A DNA stretch of 64,000 bases from Raffaelea ambrosiae. Taxonomy: Eukaryota; Ascomycota; Sordariomycetes; Ophiostomatales; Ophiostomataceae. Positions 1 to 10,754 of this stretch are shown piece by piece (the stretch's first letter is position 1; the number at the start of each line of letters is the position of its first letter). The position numbers and the translations under genes were made by a program. Under the pieces are notes generated by a model that was given only the letters and a program-made list of their open reading frames with translations, had not been told where the DNA came from and made no database searches. The stretch is taken from positions 6,149,338-6,213,337 of the forward strand of contig PCDI01000001.1 of the NCBI GenBank assembly GCA_002778195.1, written 5' to 3'.

Positions 1-431
1 ATCTACAACTCCTTCGTGACGGAGCCGCTGAGCATGATCTTCCTACTGACTACCAGGAGTGGCTGGGCTCGCTGGCACACTACGAGATCACAACATGTCG
101 TCAGACTGTCGGATGGGTAGTGTCGCTGGTGTTGGCTGCTCCGATAATGCTATTGGCCGTGCTGAGCTTGGTGTTCAATAACTGGATCGGCAACCAGCAA
201 GGGCGCCTGCCGCTTTGGGCAGTTGTCGTGATGGGGCTGTTCGTGCGAGTGCAGTGGTGGGTATATGACCACGTGCTGCAGCCGGTATTTGGAGACGGAG
301 AGAGAACAGAAGAGGCTGAGAAATCTGTGGTGGGAAGACAGGTCAGGAGGAGGAGGATGCTACAGAAGCGACAGACAGGTGCTCAAACAGAGAAGGCCCC
401 GTTGCTAGACAGAGTGGATAGCTTCGTGTAG
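1..431 (+). CDS. Gamma-glutamylcyclotransferase-like protein, C-terminal part
   Basis: Only the last 142 codons are inside the window; the frame is open from base 3 to the TAG at 429-431, and the gene continues off the left edge. The visible part begins with a helix containing LLRDGAAEH and LPTDYQEWL, followed by a hydrophobic stretch (roughly residues 40-60 of this part) and a short motif FGDGERTEE. From memory this order matches the C-terminus of fungal AIG2/gamma-glutamylcyclotransferase-like proteins, which carry a tail membrane segment after the catalytic barrel. The family releases 5-oxoproline from gamma-glutamyl dipeptides in glutathione turnover, but the catalytic domain is not visible here, so the activity is inferred. 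The first in-frame start-like codon inside the window (GTG at 120) is not a real start. An AT-rich stretch follows the stop at 480-545, consistent with a 3' end. Confidence 0.6.
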   Translation, partial: LQLLRDGAAEHDLPTDYQEWLGSLAHYEITTCRQTVGWVVSLVLAAPIMLLAVLSLVFNNWIGNQQGRLPLWAVVVMGLFVRVQWWVYDHVLQPVFGDGERTEEAEKSVVGRQVRRRRMLQKRQTGAQTEKAPLLDRVDSFV

Positions 432-860
432 CATATGGCACAGCAGCGGCTGTATGAGCATGGCGAGAAATGAGGATGTTTTATTTTTTATTTTTTAAAT
501 TATGTATCTATTTATTGTTATTTATTTTTGTTTGTAATATTTTCATTCATGGTCGTCTTCCCAGTTTACCATATTGCTTTTAAAGCACCGGAGTATGTGG
601 CCGACATAAATCGCCCACTGTCCCGAGAATTACCACCAAATCCGCAATAAACGGGACTCTGAGATTGTGCAAGTGAATGCACGTATGCATGACACCCAAC
701 CCGCAGTTTCCGTTGCCACCCTCCGTACCGTAAGACCCATTTCAGCGCTACAGACGCAACGAAATCACCTGCCGTTTGCCAACCTTGATCTCTACCCAGG
801 AGTAATACACCCACCACAAACGCTGTATCACTGCTGCATGCCCTGCTCATATAAACCGGA

Positions 861-2434
861 TCAAAGTCGCCCCTCGAAAGTATGCGCCGACCGTGCCACA
901 AGATTCGGGATGTCGTCGACTCTGTTCCTGCCCTCAAGGATGTCTAGTGTGCGTGTCAGTTAAACTGTCGGGCTTTTGGTTGGGACGTGGTGTCTGTCTG
1001 CTTACCATTTACAGCTGTGAAGAGAGGATATTGCTTCTCCAAGCCGCGCGCCTTAAGGAAGCTGTTGACCTCGTGGGCGGTCGATGTACCCTGCAGCTTC
1101 TGGCCGTTCAGTTCTGTCTGCTCCACCTCCTGGACGGACAGGCTCTTCTGGATGGCCAGCTTGGCGCAGCGGAAGTTACGACCGCCGGAGCACGAAGTGA
1201 TCAAATCGGCCACGCCAGCGCTTTCTTCTGTAAAGGTCTCGCTCTGCACTGTTTCGCCAAAAAATTCTTTGCCAAACTTGACCATCTCCATTAACCCGAC
1301 GCGCATCACAGCGGCCTTGGCGTTGTCTCCCCAGCCTCTCCCATCGACGAAACCAGCAGCTAAGGCGACAATGTTTTTGAGCGCACCGCTGAGCGACACG
1401 CCTGCCACATCTGACACCATACTGACATGGAAGTAGGGGCGGTGGAAGAGCGCCCAGAACGTGCTATGGTCGAGGGGGGGGTAGTCGGCAGGCACCGGGG
1501 TGAGCTTTGTCTTGCTGGCCCGGCCGCGGGCGTCCCTGTGCTGCAGGTCTTGAGGGATATCGGCTGACGTTACAGTCACTACGGGTGCACCGGCGCCGAT
1601 GCTTGCGGGGGATCCCGAGCGCGGGCTTGGGTTGCGCGAGTTGTCGACTGGAGGGGGATCGTATGCAATGGTCGTCTCGCTCCACTTCTCCTGAGCGATT
1701 TCGCTGGCCAAGTTGGCGCCCGAGAGGGCGCCACAATATATGCCCAGAGAATCGCCAATCCACTCAGAAAATAGCGAAATATGCTCGTCGGTGACGTTAA
1801 CGCCTTTAATGCAGGAGATGCCGCGGGCGAAGGGCAGGATGTTGCCGTCGAGCTGCTTACAGACGTTGAAGATAAACTGGTGAGGCAGATTGAAGACTAA
1901 GATGGTCGAGTCCTTAGCAGCGTCCACGACGGAGGGGTTGGCGACTACGTTGGAAGGCAGCTGGATGTTTGGTAGATATTTGACGTTTTCGTGGCAAGTA
2001 TTGATGATGTGGGTAAGCTTCTGTGGCTGCTCGCCAACAGCGGGGTCGTAGAGATGGGAGGTCTTGGGGATGACGACGTCCTCCTCGAACACCCACATCT
2101 GGACAATCTCCTCAAAGAGCTCAGGGTGCTCGTGGGTGTTCTCGGCCACGATCTTGGAAATAGTGGAGCCCCAGTTACCGGAGCCGATGACCGTGACCTT
2201 GTGCCGCTTTGTGGGAGCACCGAGAGTTTGTGGTTGGATGCTCATGGTCGTGAAGGTCCGGGGATGTCCACTGTGACTTCGCAGATGGGCATTAAGCAGG
2301 GGCAGCTGACAGTGTTTGAAGTAGACAGGCGAAAGCCGGGCGTAATGTTGGATGGTGACGGATCGAGCAGAGTGGGAGAGCTGGAGAGAGAGCAAAATCG
2401 CTCGCGTGGCTGACAGAGAAGGCTGAGTGAGCAT
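861..2434 (-). CDS. GPD1: Glycerol-3-phosphate dehydrogenase, NAD-dependent
   Basis: Reduces dihydroxyacetone phosphate to glycerol 3-phosphate with NADH, for glycerol/osmolyte and lipid synthesis and redox balance. Two exons: 1006-2434 and 861-943. The 62 bp intron (944-1005) has GTAAGC, a CTGAC branch site and TAG; its removal replaces a spurious tail with the conserved ending AVNDILEGRNRVDDIP. The Rossmann motif GSGNWGSTISK, the catalytic-region NIVALAAGFVDG and GGRNFRCAK are present. A roughly 50-residue proline/serine-rich insertion follows the EKWSETTIAYDPPP segment; I recall similar insertions in other filamentous fungi. Start: the first in-frame ATG is 2434, giving 503 aa with a 63-residue N-terminal extension free of Asp and Glu; an internal ATG at 2245 (MSIQPQTLGAP) gives the usual cytosolic length of about 440 aa. 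Both starts may be used. Divergent from the glycogen debranching gene. Confidence 0.95.
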
Positions 2435-3271
2435 GCGGGCTAAAGAAGCGGTCACAAGCGCAGCGGCGGAGGAATTGGGTTATATAGATGTCGAAATTGG
2501 AGTTCCGGGCAGCTGGAGACGGCAGTCTTTACAGTCGATGGCAGTTTTGGCAGCTTCTGGAAGCCGAGGCTTGTGATGGTTGGCTCGTATGCCACCCTTT
2601 TTGTCCTCCCCAAATGAAGCGAAATTACTAAAAAAAGAGGCGTTTTGGTCGTTACAAGTAATAGCTGTCGAGTGACGCAAAGGGGGGGGGCAGAAAACTG
2701 CTGACCGCCTGCTCTTTTGGGAACTCGGGCAAGACCGATTGGGGCTGGGGCCTGCAGGACGCCTGAAAACTCAGCTTTGGGAAAGGTCGCCCGCTGGAAA
2801 AAGAAATACAAAAGCCACTCTGTCCTGGTCACTCTCTAGCTCTCTAGCTGGCGTCCCCGATGCGACACGTGAAGCACCATCAACTCCCCGAAAGCGTATC
2901 GCTGGTCTGGACCCCCGCCAAGCTTCGCCACAACGCGCAACAGGACACCGCAACAGCAGCGTCCTCGCATATGCTGCAGGACCCGGGGCCAGCCTGGTCG
3001 TTTGCAACCGATCTCAGAACACAGCGCACATCATCTTGGCGGCCGGTTGACAGCCAGTGGCTTCTGCTGGCAGTTTCTTCAGAGTGCAGTAAATCCTTGA
3101 GGCCATGGATGATGTTTGTTGAGGGCCAGACAGAGTTAAAACTCCGATCCCCCATGTTTTCCCCAATTTCTCGACTCCCACGAGTCCTTCTTTTCTTTGC
3201 CCCCCCCCAAGAAAACCAAGAAGAAAAAAAATAAAAAAAAATAAAAAAACAAAATGCGGGAGATATTGGCA

Positions 3272-3272
3272 N
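3272..3272. other. Ambiguous base (N)
   Basis: The single N in the window. It lies between an A/T-rich low-complexity stretch (3220-3255) and the poly(C) tract, so the assembly is likely poor here. It does not affect any gene called. Confidence 1.
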
Positions 3273-3346
3273 CAGCATCCTTAGTTTCTGCCCTTGGGTT
3301 TCTATCCTTGGCTTTTTCATCTCTTTCATTTTTTTGTCTCTCTTTG

Positions 3347-3367
3347 CCCCCCCCCCCCCCCCCCCCC
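3347..3367. repeat. Poly(C) tract, 21 bases
   Basis: An uninterrupted run of 21 C lies in the GPD1-GDB1 intergenic region, about 75 bases from an undetermined base (N at 3272). Runs of this length are prone to sequencing and replication slippage, so its exact length should not be trusted. Confidence 0.9.
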
Positions 3368-4280
3368 GCTGCATTCCTGTGAAGATTCCACCTCTGCTTA
3401 TTGTTCAACACGGGTACGCCGGGAATCTAGATCTGCTGATGGCCACACATGATGGGAGTTCGTTGTATCTCCCTGGCGTAGCTAAGAGGCATTTCCAGGG
3501 CGCTTTGGGCAGCCTGTCCCTAATCAGAACCTGGCCCGTTCCACGCCGTTTCTATCAGTCGGCCTACCGCTGTGGTCAACTAACGTCCTTTTTAGGAGCT
3601 TCTCTGGCCGACAGCGCCCCGAAGTCAGTGATCGCGACTAAAAGCTTGTCCTCCTGTTTGTTTGGCCTTAGTACGGACACAAGTAAGAGATCGCCTCTGC
3701 TAGTCTGTAAGATGCACTGACAATCCACGTGTGCGCGGCATCTGCGCAGAATCCAGTATCATGAACATGCTCTGGATGTGCACAAAGGCAGCATTACGTC
3801 ATGGTAGTGATGGAAAATCAGGCAATGCGTCCTGGAATACGGGACGATTGGCGCTGTCATGCACAGACTTTAGCTACCCCGCGCTAGCCTGTACTGGTGT
3901 AATTGCCTCAAAGAGGTCCAGAACAGGCCTTATCTCTCCCTGTGGCGGTGGTGAGATCTGCTGTATCTGGCACGGCTGTGGGTGGCTCGCTCTTTCCCCT
4001 TTAAGTTGCTCTGCCTGCTAGAAATCACAAACCTTTGGCATGAAAACAGGGTAAATCAGAAAAATTTAAAAACAAAAGTAACCTCTGAATGCATTCCTGT
4101 TTCCCTGTTGTTGTTGTTGCGCATCGCCCTTGTCTCAATTTTCTCCCATTCCAGCTTTTCGCGCAACAATCCCCAGACTGTTTCAGGGGCCCACTCCAAC
4201 CACCAAAGCTGCCTGTTCCCTGATTATTTAGCTTTCGTGGGGCAGAGCGCTACGCTCCGTGCAATTGCTCCTCCTACAAC

Positions 4281-7200
4281 ATGATACCGCAAACCATGAC
4301 GACCAGAGAAGTCTATCTGCTGCCGCTCAACGACGACGGCTCGCCCAATGTCGGCGGCCACGAATACATCTATCTGACTGCCGACTCGGACGACCACATC
4401 GTTGTTCGTTTTGCCATCGAGGGCACGTCGAGCATCTGCCGCCATGGAAGCTTATGGGTCAACATCCCCGAGAAGGGCGAGGAGTTCAAGCGTGACAAGT
4501 TCCGCGAGTTCAAGCAAGTTATAGCTCATCTCCAGCTTGAAGAATGTATGAGCTGCTTTTCTGACTTATGGCGGGTTCAATATAGGCTCATCCCAGACTT
4601 CCACCGCACCATTTCCGTCTCCATTCCCATATACCATGCAGGCGCCTTTGCCTTCTACACTACCTATGCCGAGCTTCCCGACCTCTCCAGCGAGTTGACG
4701 GATAAGGGCACATTTGCTGAGCAGAAGAAACAGACGCCCCTCTACTACATTGATGTTGCTCCCCGACTACATCTAGAGGGCCGTCCGCTACCGCTCGAAG
4801 CACTCTCCGTCTTTTCGGTCATTAGCAAGTTCATGGGCAAATACCCAGACAACTGGGAGAAGCATCTTCATGGAATTAGCGACCGAGGCTACAATATGAT
4901 CCACTTCACACCACTGCAGGTACGGGGCGAGTCCAATTCTCCATACAGCCTCTACGACCAGCTGGGATGGGACCAGGAATGCTTCCCGCGCGGCGAACAA
5001 GATGTCCAGGCCTTGGTCAAGAGTCTGGAGACGAACCACTCGCTGCTCAGCCTCACTGACATTGTCCTCAATCACACGGCTAACAACAGTGCCTGGCTGT
5101 TGGAGCATCCCGAGTCTGGCTATAACCTGATGACCGCGCCGCACTTGGAGTCGGCATATTTGCTGGATACCAAGCTCTTGGATTTGGGGAACCGCCTAAC
5201 TGAGCTCGGGTTGCCGACCGAACTGAACAACACGGGGGATCTTATGAGGATTATGGAGGCAATCAAATCTGAGTGTGTGGCTGGTATCCGCTTATGGGAA
5301 TATTATGCTATCAACGTCGAACGAGATGCGACCGAAGCTGTCGAGGAGTGGGCGGCCGGCCGTATTTCTATCCCTGACGACTTTACCGGGATCGAAGACC
5401 TTGCCTTTCTCAATACCGCAGACCAGAAGGCTAGAGTGGATTTTCTCGCCAAGCACGCCCTTATCGGCACCGATCGCCTTGGCGAGCGCTTCCGAAGACG
5501 ACTGGACCCCAATCGGACTGCTGCTTTTCTCACCGCTGCTCTCGGTCCGTACACCGGACCAACCACGGCTGGCACAGAATCCCCCGATACAGAAACACCT
5601 GAGAGGCTTTCCGCCCAGAACCTGATGGTCTCTGTAATCGACGGCCTGAATGTCCCGTTCTATGGGGAGTACGACTCTGACGCTGCCGAGATCCTTCAGC
5701 AGCTGTTCAACAGAATCAAATACTGCCGTCTCGATGACAATGGCCCGAAGCAAGGCAAAATTGGGCCCAAGTCACCCTTAATCGAAACCTACTTCACACG
5801 CCTACCGCGAAATGAGAAGACTTCACACTTCCACATTGAAGAGCTTGTGTTGATTAATAATGGCTGGGTTTGGGGTGGCAATGCTCTGGTTGACAACGCC
5901 GGGCCACAGTCGCGCGCCTATCTTAGGCGACAGGTTATTGTCTGGGGTGACTGCGTTAAGCTGCGGTACGGAAGCGGCCCGTCGGACAGTCCCTGGCTGT
6001 GGGAGCACATGACAAACTATGCCCGCGTGTTGGCCAAATACTTTGCCGGATTTCGAATCGACAATGCCCACTCGACACCCATCCATGTGGCCGAACACAT
6101 TCTCGACGAAGCGCGGCGCATCAACCCTGATCTGTACGTTGTTGCAGAACTGTTCAGCGGTTCCGAGGACACTGATTACATCTTTGTCAAACGCCTTGGT
6201 TTGAGTTCGCTCATTCGTGAGGCTATGCAAGCCTGGAATACCGGGGAGATGAGCCGGTTGGTCCATAGGCACGGTGGTCGTCCCATCGGCAGCTTTGAGG
6301 TGGACGAGATTACTCAGTCCGATATCGTGAAGCCTTTAGACAACACCAGGAAAGAAAATGGTCTGGACTCTCCGACAGCGGAATATTGCCGTGAAATCAT
6401 CCACCGCATCCGTCCAGTTCCCGTCCAGGCCTTGTTCATGGACTGCACTCATGACAACGAAGTGCCTGCACAGAAGCGTGATGCCAGAGACACTTTGCCT
6501 AATGCCGCTCTCGTGAGCATGTGTGCCAGTGCCACAGGAAGCGTTATGGGCTACGACGAGATATATCCCCGTTTGGTAGACCTTGTCAACGAGACTCGGT
6601 TATATACATCCGAGTCTTCTTCGCGGCCTGTCAAAATTGGGAGTGGACGCAGTGGCATAGGCGGAATCAAAAAATTGCTGAACCAGATTCACGTCCTGAT
6701 GGGTAAAGACGGTTATGCAGAAACACACATCCACCACGAAGAGGAGTATGTCACTGTGCACCGTGTTCACCCAGAGAGCCGCAAGGGTTACTTTTTGATT
6801 GCACACACAGCGTATCCGGGCTACGGAAATGGAAATGGTGCCTTCAGCCCCGTTCACCTCACTGGCACCAGAGCCCGTCACCTCGGAAGCTGGATGCTCG
6901 AAGTTGACAGTAATGAAGAAGCAAAGGAAGCCGTGCTGGGGGATAAGAAATTTCTCCGTGGTCTGCCTAGCAGTGTTATCGATCTCCCAGGTATTCGGAT
7001 GGACGTCAACGGAGGTGATACAACTATCACAGTTCGTGACAAGTTCCCTCCTGGAAGCATAGCCCTTTTTGAAACATGGATTCCTGCGGCAGAGCATTCC
7101 TCGGGTTTGGACACGTTTGTAACCTCTGGAGCAAAGGCTGCATTTGACGAGCTGGACCTTGTCGACCTCAACTTTCTTCTATTTCGCTGCGAAGCTGAAG

Positions 7201-9158
7201 AAAGAAGCTCCAGTGGCGGAAAAGATGGCGTTTACACAATTCCCGGTTATGGACAGTTGGTATATGCTGGTCTTCAAGGATGGCAAAGCATTCTCAAGAC
7301 AGTTATACGGGAGAACGACCTGGGACACTCACTCTGCCAAAATCTCCGCGATGGGCAGTGGGCATTGGATTACATTACAGGCAGACTAGAGCGCATTTCG
7401 GCAAGCCCAACATATACACGCCTCGAAAAGCCGGCCGCATGGTTCAAAGAAAGATTCGATGCTATCCGCGGTATTCCAGCATTTCTACTTCCGCGCTACT
7501 TTGGTTTGATCATGCAAACCGCATATCAAGCCGCCTGGGACCGGAGCATGAAGCTCTTGAATGCGCGTGTCCGTGAGGGCCAGTGGTTCCTTCAGAGTCT
7601 TGCCATGGTCAGCGTACAGCAAATGGGGTTGGTAAAGTCAGCGTCTCTTTATCCGCAGCGGGTCGTACCGTCACTCGCAGCTGGATTGCCGCATTTTTCT
7701 GTTGACTGGGCGCGATGCTGGGGGCGCGATGTTTTCATTTCTTTGCGTGGCCTGTTCCTTGTCACGGGCCGATTTCCAGAGGCGAAGGAACATATCCTTG
7801 CCTTTGCAAGTGTCTTGAAGCACGGGATGATTCCGAATTTGCTCGGTTCGGGGGGCAACCCTCGATATAATGCCCGTGATGCAACCTGGTTCTTTTTACA
7901 GTGCATACAAGACTACATTCATCTTGCTCCCAATGGCGAAGGGTTGCTGAAGGAGAAAGTCAGGCGGCGATTCCTGCCCTTTGATGATACCTGGTTCGAC
8001 GTACAGGATCCCCGAGCATACTCAGCCGAGAGCACAATCGAAGACGTCATTCAAGAAGCGCTGCAGCGACATGCTACAGGGATGTCTTTCCGCGAGGCCA
8101 ATGCCGGCCCTGGTCTTGATATGCAAATGAGAGATGAGGGGTTCAACATCAAGGTTCGCGTCGACTGGAGCAACGGCCTGATATTTGGTGGGAACCAATT
8201 CAACTGTGGCACTTGGATGGACAAGATGGGCGAGAGCGAAAGAGCCGGTTCCAAAGGAATTCCGGGTACCCCACGAGATGGAGCAGCGGTCGAAATCACG
8301 GGGCTGTTGTACAGCACTCTTAAGTGGCTTTCTGACAGCTTTGACGCCGGGATCTACCCCTACGAGAACGTGAAAAGGGCGGACGGTACCACAATCTCGT
8401 TTCGTGACTGGGCCAAGCTTGTCAAAGATAACTTTGAGCGCTGCTACTACGTGCCACGAGATCCTTCCGAGGACGCGAAATACGATGTCGACACGCACAT
8501 TGTGAATCGTCGCGGCATCTACAAAGATCTGTACAAGTCTGGAAAGGCCTACGAGGACTACGAACTTCGACCCAACTTTCCGATTGCCATGACCGTCGCA
8601 CCGGACCTCTTTGACGCGGACCATGCCATGTATGCACTCTGTATTGCCGATAAGGTTTTGCGAGGTCCTATGGGTATGGCGACGCTGGACCCAGCCGATC
8701 TCAAGTATCGGCCATACTATGTCAACAGCGAAGACAGTGCGGATTTTTTGACGTCAAAGGGTCGCAACTACCATCAAGGCCCTGAGTGGTTATGGCCAAC
8801 GGGCTTCTTCCTACGGGCTCTTCTCAAATTCGATCTGAAGCGGCGAGCACCCGACGACCTTGAGGGCCGTACGGAGGCTTTCCAGCAGGTTACGCAGAGG
8901 CTGGCGGGGTGTAAGCGGCAAATCCAGGATAGCCCGTGGGCTGGGCTCACCGAGTTGACACAGAAAAACGGAGAGTATTGCCCTGATTCGGTGAGATTAC
9001 ACAGCCTTCTACTGCAGTGACACCTGGGTGGAAGAGAAACCGACTAACTAATCTAGTCGCCTACGCAAGCCTGGTCGGCTGGCTGCTTGATGGATCTCTA
9101 TATGGATGCTGCCGAGGAGCAGTTGAAACAGACTCCAGTCATGTTAACCATTCGATAG
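4281..9158 (+). CDS. GDB1: Glycogen debranching enzyme (4-alpha-glucanotransferase / amylo-1,6-glucosidase)
   Basis: Cytosolic bifunctional enzyme that moves maltosyl/maltotriosyl units and then hydrolyses the alpha-1,6 branch glucose, completing glycogen breakdown with phosphorylase. Three exons: 4281-4513, 4586-8990 and 9057-9158, giving 1579 aa, the usual family length. The N-terminal GH13-type transferase half shows FRIDNAHSTP (nucleophile Asp), VVAELFSGSE (acid/base Glu) and CTHDNEVP (third Asp). The C-terminal glucosidase half shows WGRDVFISLRG and the GGNQFNCGTWMDKMG region. The first intron (72 bp) uses a GC-AG pair; removing it joins KFREFK to LIPDFHRT as in homologues. The last intron (66 bp, GTGAGA, CTAAC, TAG) restores the conserved end TQAWSAGCL; unspliced, the frame would stop at 9018. 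The ATG at 4296 is an alternative start five codons on (MTTREVYLLPL). Confidence 0.95.
4514..4585 (+). other. GC-AG intron in GDB1
   Basis: The intron begins GCAAGT and ends ATAG, with CTGAC at 4561-4565, 20 bases before the acceptor. It is 72 bp, a multiple of three, and contains no in-frame stop, so unspliced message would add 24 residues to the conserved N-terminal domain. No GT donor in this stretch gives the conserved junction in frame. Confidence 0.8.
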
Positions 9159-9893
9159 AAGTGTGTGCAGGTGGAAAGAAGGGAAGCTGAAGCAGGGCCG
9201 AGAAACACAACCGGGCTACAGAAGTAGAAGCAAGACTTGGATACGATACTAGAGACAGACATTACAGAGGCAAATGCAGACACCGGAAGGGGCCATCTAG
9301 GCCTCGCGCGATTTTTGTAACATGTGTGCCATAAAAAGCCCCCACACCCGGCTCATAGAAGACAGGTATTCGTGGTTATTAACGGCTGAGATGAACCTGC
9401 AAATTAACAAAAAGATCTCATACTTCTCCCACTCTGCGCATGGGACATTTGTCCACTTATCCCTCAGTACAATAGTTATTGAGCCTGTCAAATAAAACCC
9501 AGATTCATGCAATGTTGTTTCCGCGAAGCTGTTTCCGTCACCCACTAACACAAAGATGCAAGAAACAAACCCACAAAAACCGAATAAACCCACAAAACGC
9601 CGCGTACCTATCACCCACAAGCAGTTTCCGGCGCAAGTTGGGGGGGGGGGGGACTGTCGAAAGAGAAAAGCACATAAAGCCAGTCAACAATAAATCGTGC
9701 TCAGGCGGCACTTGACGTTATAAAAATAAAATAAAAAACGAAGGAGATATTGAGCAATCATACGCGTCGCTTTTGTTCGCTGTGTCGTGTATTCGTCCAT
9801 GAACTGAAAGGCAGGAGGGAGTGCCCAATTGTAGGTGATCTTATATGCCGCACTTTCGAAATTCATACACATTTCAGGGTTCACCGCCATATA
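9159..9893. other. Intergenic, no gene seen
   Basis: Convergent 3' regions of GDB1 and the CFEM-like gene. It contains a G run at 9640-9652 and A/T-rich sequence at 9719-9740. The short open frames here show no family resemblance. Confidence 0.6.
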
Positions 9894-10754
9894 TCACCGT
9901 CGGGTACGCGTCCCGCGAGTCTTCTCGACGTCGTACACGTTGGCAGAGCTCAGGTTGGCCGGCTGGAACATGCCTGCCTGGGGCAAATGCACGCTGGGTT
10001 GTGACTGACCAAGGGCGCTACCACCACCAGTGCTCGTTCGCTGGGCAAGCGACTTGCTTAGAGCATACTGACGATCCTTTTTGCGCAGGTAGCGCCGACG
10101 CCAGATGCAGGCACCAATCCAGATGGCAGCAATGCCAACAACGACGACAACAATGAAGACAACCCATTGCCAATGGGTTGAGAGCCTGTGAGACCAGGGC
10201 TGTTAACATGTTGTGCGTGTCATGAGAGAATGGGGGGAGAATGGCCGTGGAGGTGACACAAACATACCAGGGGCCACCGCTGGTGGATCCGGAACTGCTT
10301 CCAGAACTGCTGCCTGTCGTCGCCGACGAGCCGCTGGTTGTGGAAGTACTGGCTGCCGTGTTGGCAGCTGTTGTGGTTGCGCCGGCATTAGCACCGCAGA
10401 AACTGGAAAACCATGTGTGAATGCTAGCTAGGCCGTTGGTGTCATCCGTGCAGGCCGAGTCGCAGACGCCAGCGGTACCGGTGCTAAACGGCGCCACAAG
10501 AGCATTGGAACAGAAGCAGGATGTGTAGGCGGCGGTGTCGGCAGCGGTGGTTGCCGGCGGCACACAGGCACCGTTGGCATCATATAGATGGCCACAGAGG
10601 GTGGCACACGACGGCAGCGAGGCCAAGGGAAAAAGTGTGGTTTGAGCTGTTGGCAGGAATTGGCGTCAGCAAATGTCATCATCATCCAAAGACGAGGGCG
10701 GTGGACAAGAGGGCAACCAATGATGACCCGGGGTGTAACGGTGAACATACCCAT
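9894..10754 (-). CDS. CFEM-like cysteine-rich single-pass membrane protein
   Basis: Predicted 224 aa in three exons: 10751-10754, 10268-10646 and 9894-10185. The N-terminal part carries eight cysteines in a CFEM-like order: PSCATLC, a third Cys after nine residues, CFC, then C-x3-C and a final C. The gap between the third and fourth Cys is wider than the classic CFEM consensus. A Ser/Thr/Gly-rich stalk follows, then one membrane helix (WVVFIVVVVVGIAAIWIG) and a basic cytoplasmic tail starting RRRYLRKKDR. Both introns are well formed (GTATGT donors; CTGAC branch site before the first acceptor). Frame and donor place the start codon in a 4-nt exon, ATGG, so the mature protein would begin MAQTTLFPLAS with only a weak signal sequence; a longer upstream exon cannot be excluded. 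CFEM proteins act in haem/iron capture or at the cell surface; the role here is inferred. Confidence 0.6.

Larger units (their letters stand above)
2435..4280. promoter_or_regulatory. Intergenic region shared by GPD1 and GDB1
   Basis: About 1.85 kb separate the two divergent start codons, so both 5' untranslated regions and both promoters must lie here. I see no convincing coding sequence. Two copies of the pentamer recognised by stress-response-type zinc fingers (CCCCT at 3996-4000, AGGGG at 4185-4189) sit close to the GDB1 start; with a 5 bp motif this is weak evidence. The stretch also holds the long C tract and the single ambiguous base listed separately. That glycerol and glycogen genes share a control region is inference from position. 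Confidence 0.5.
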
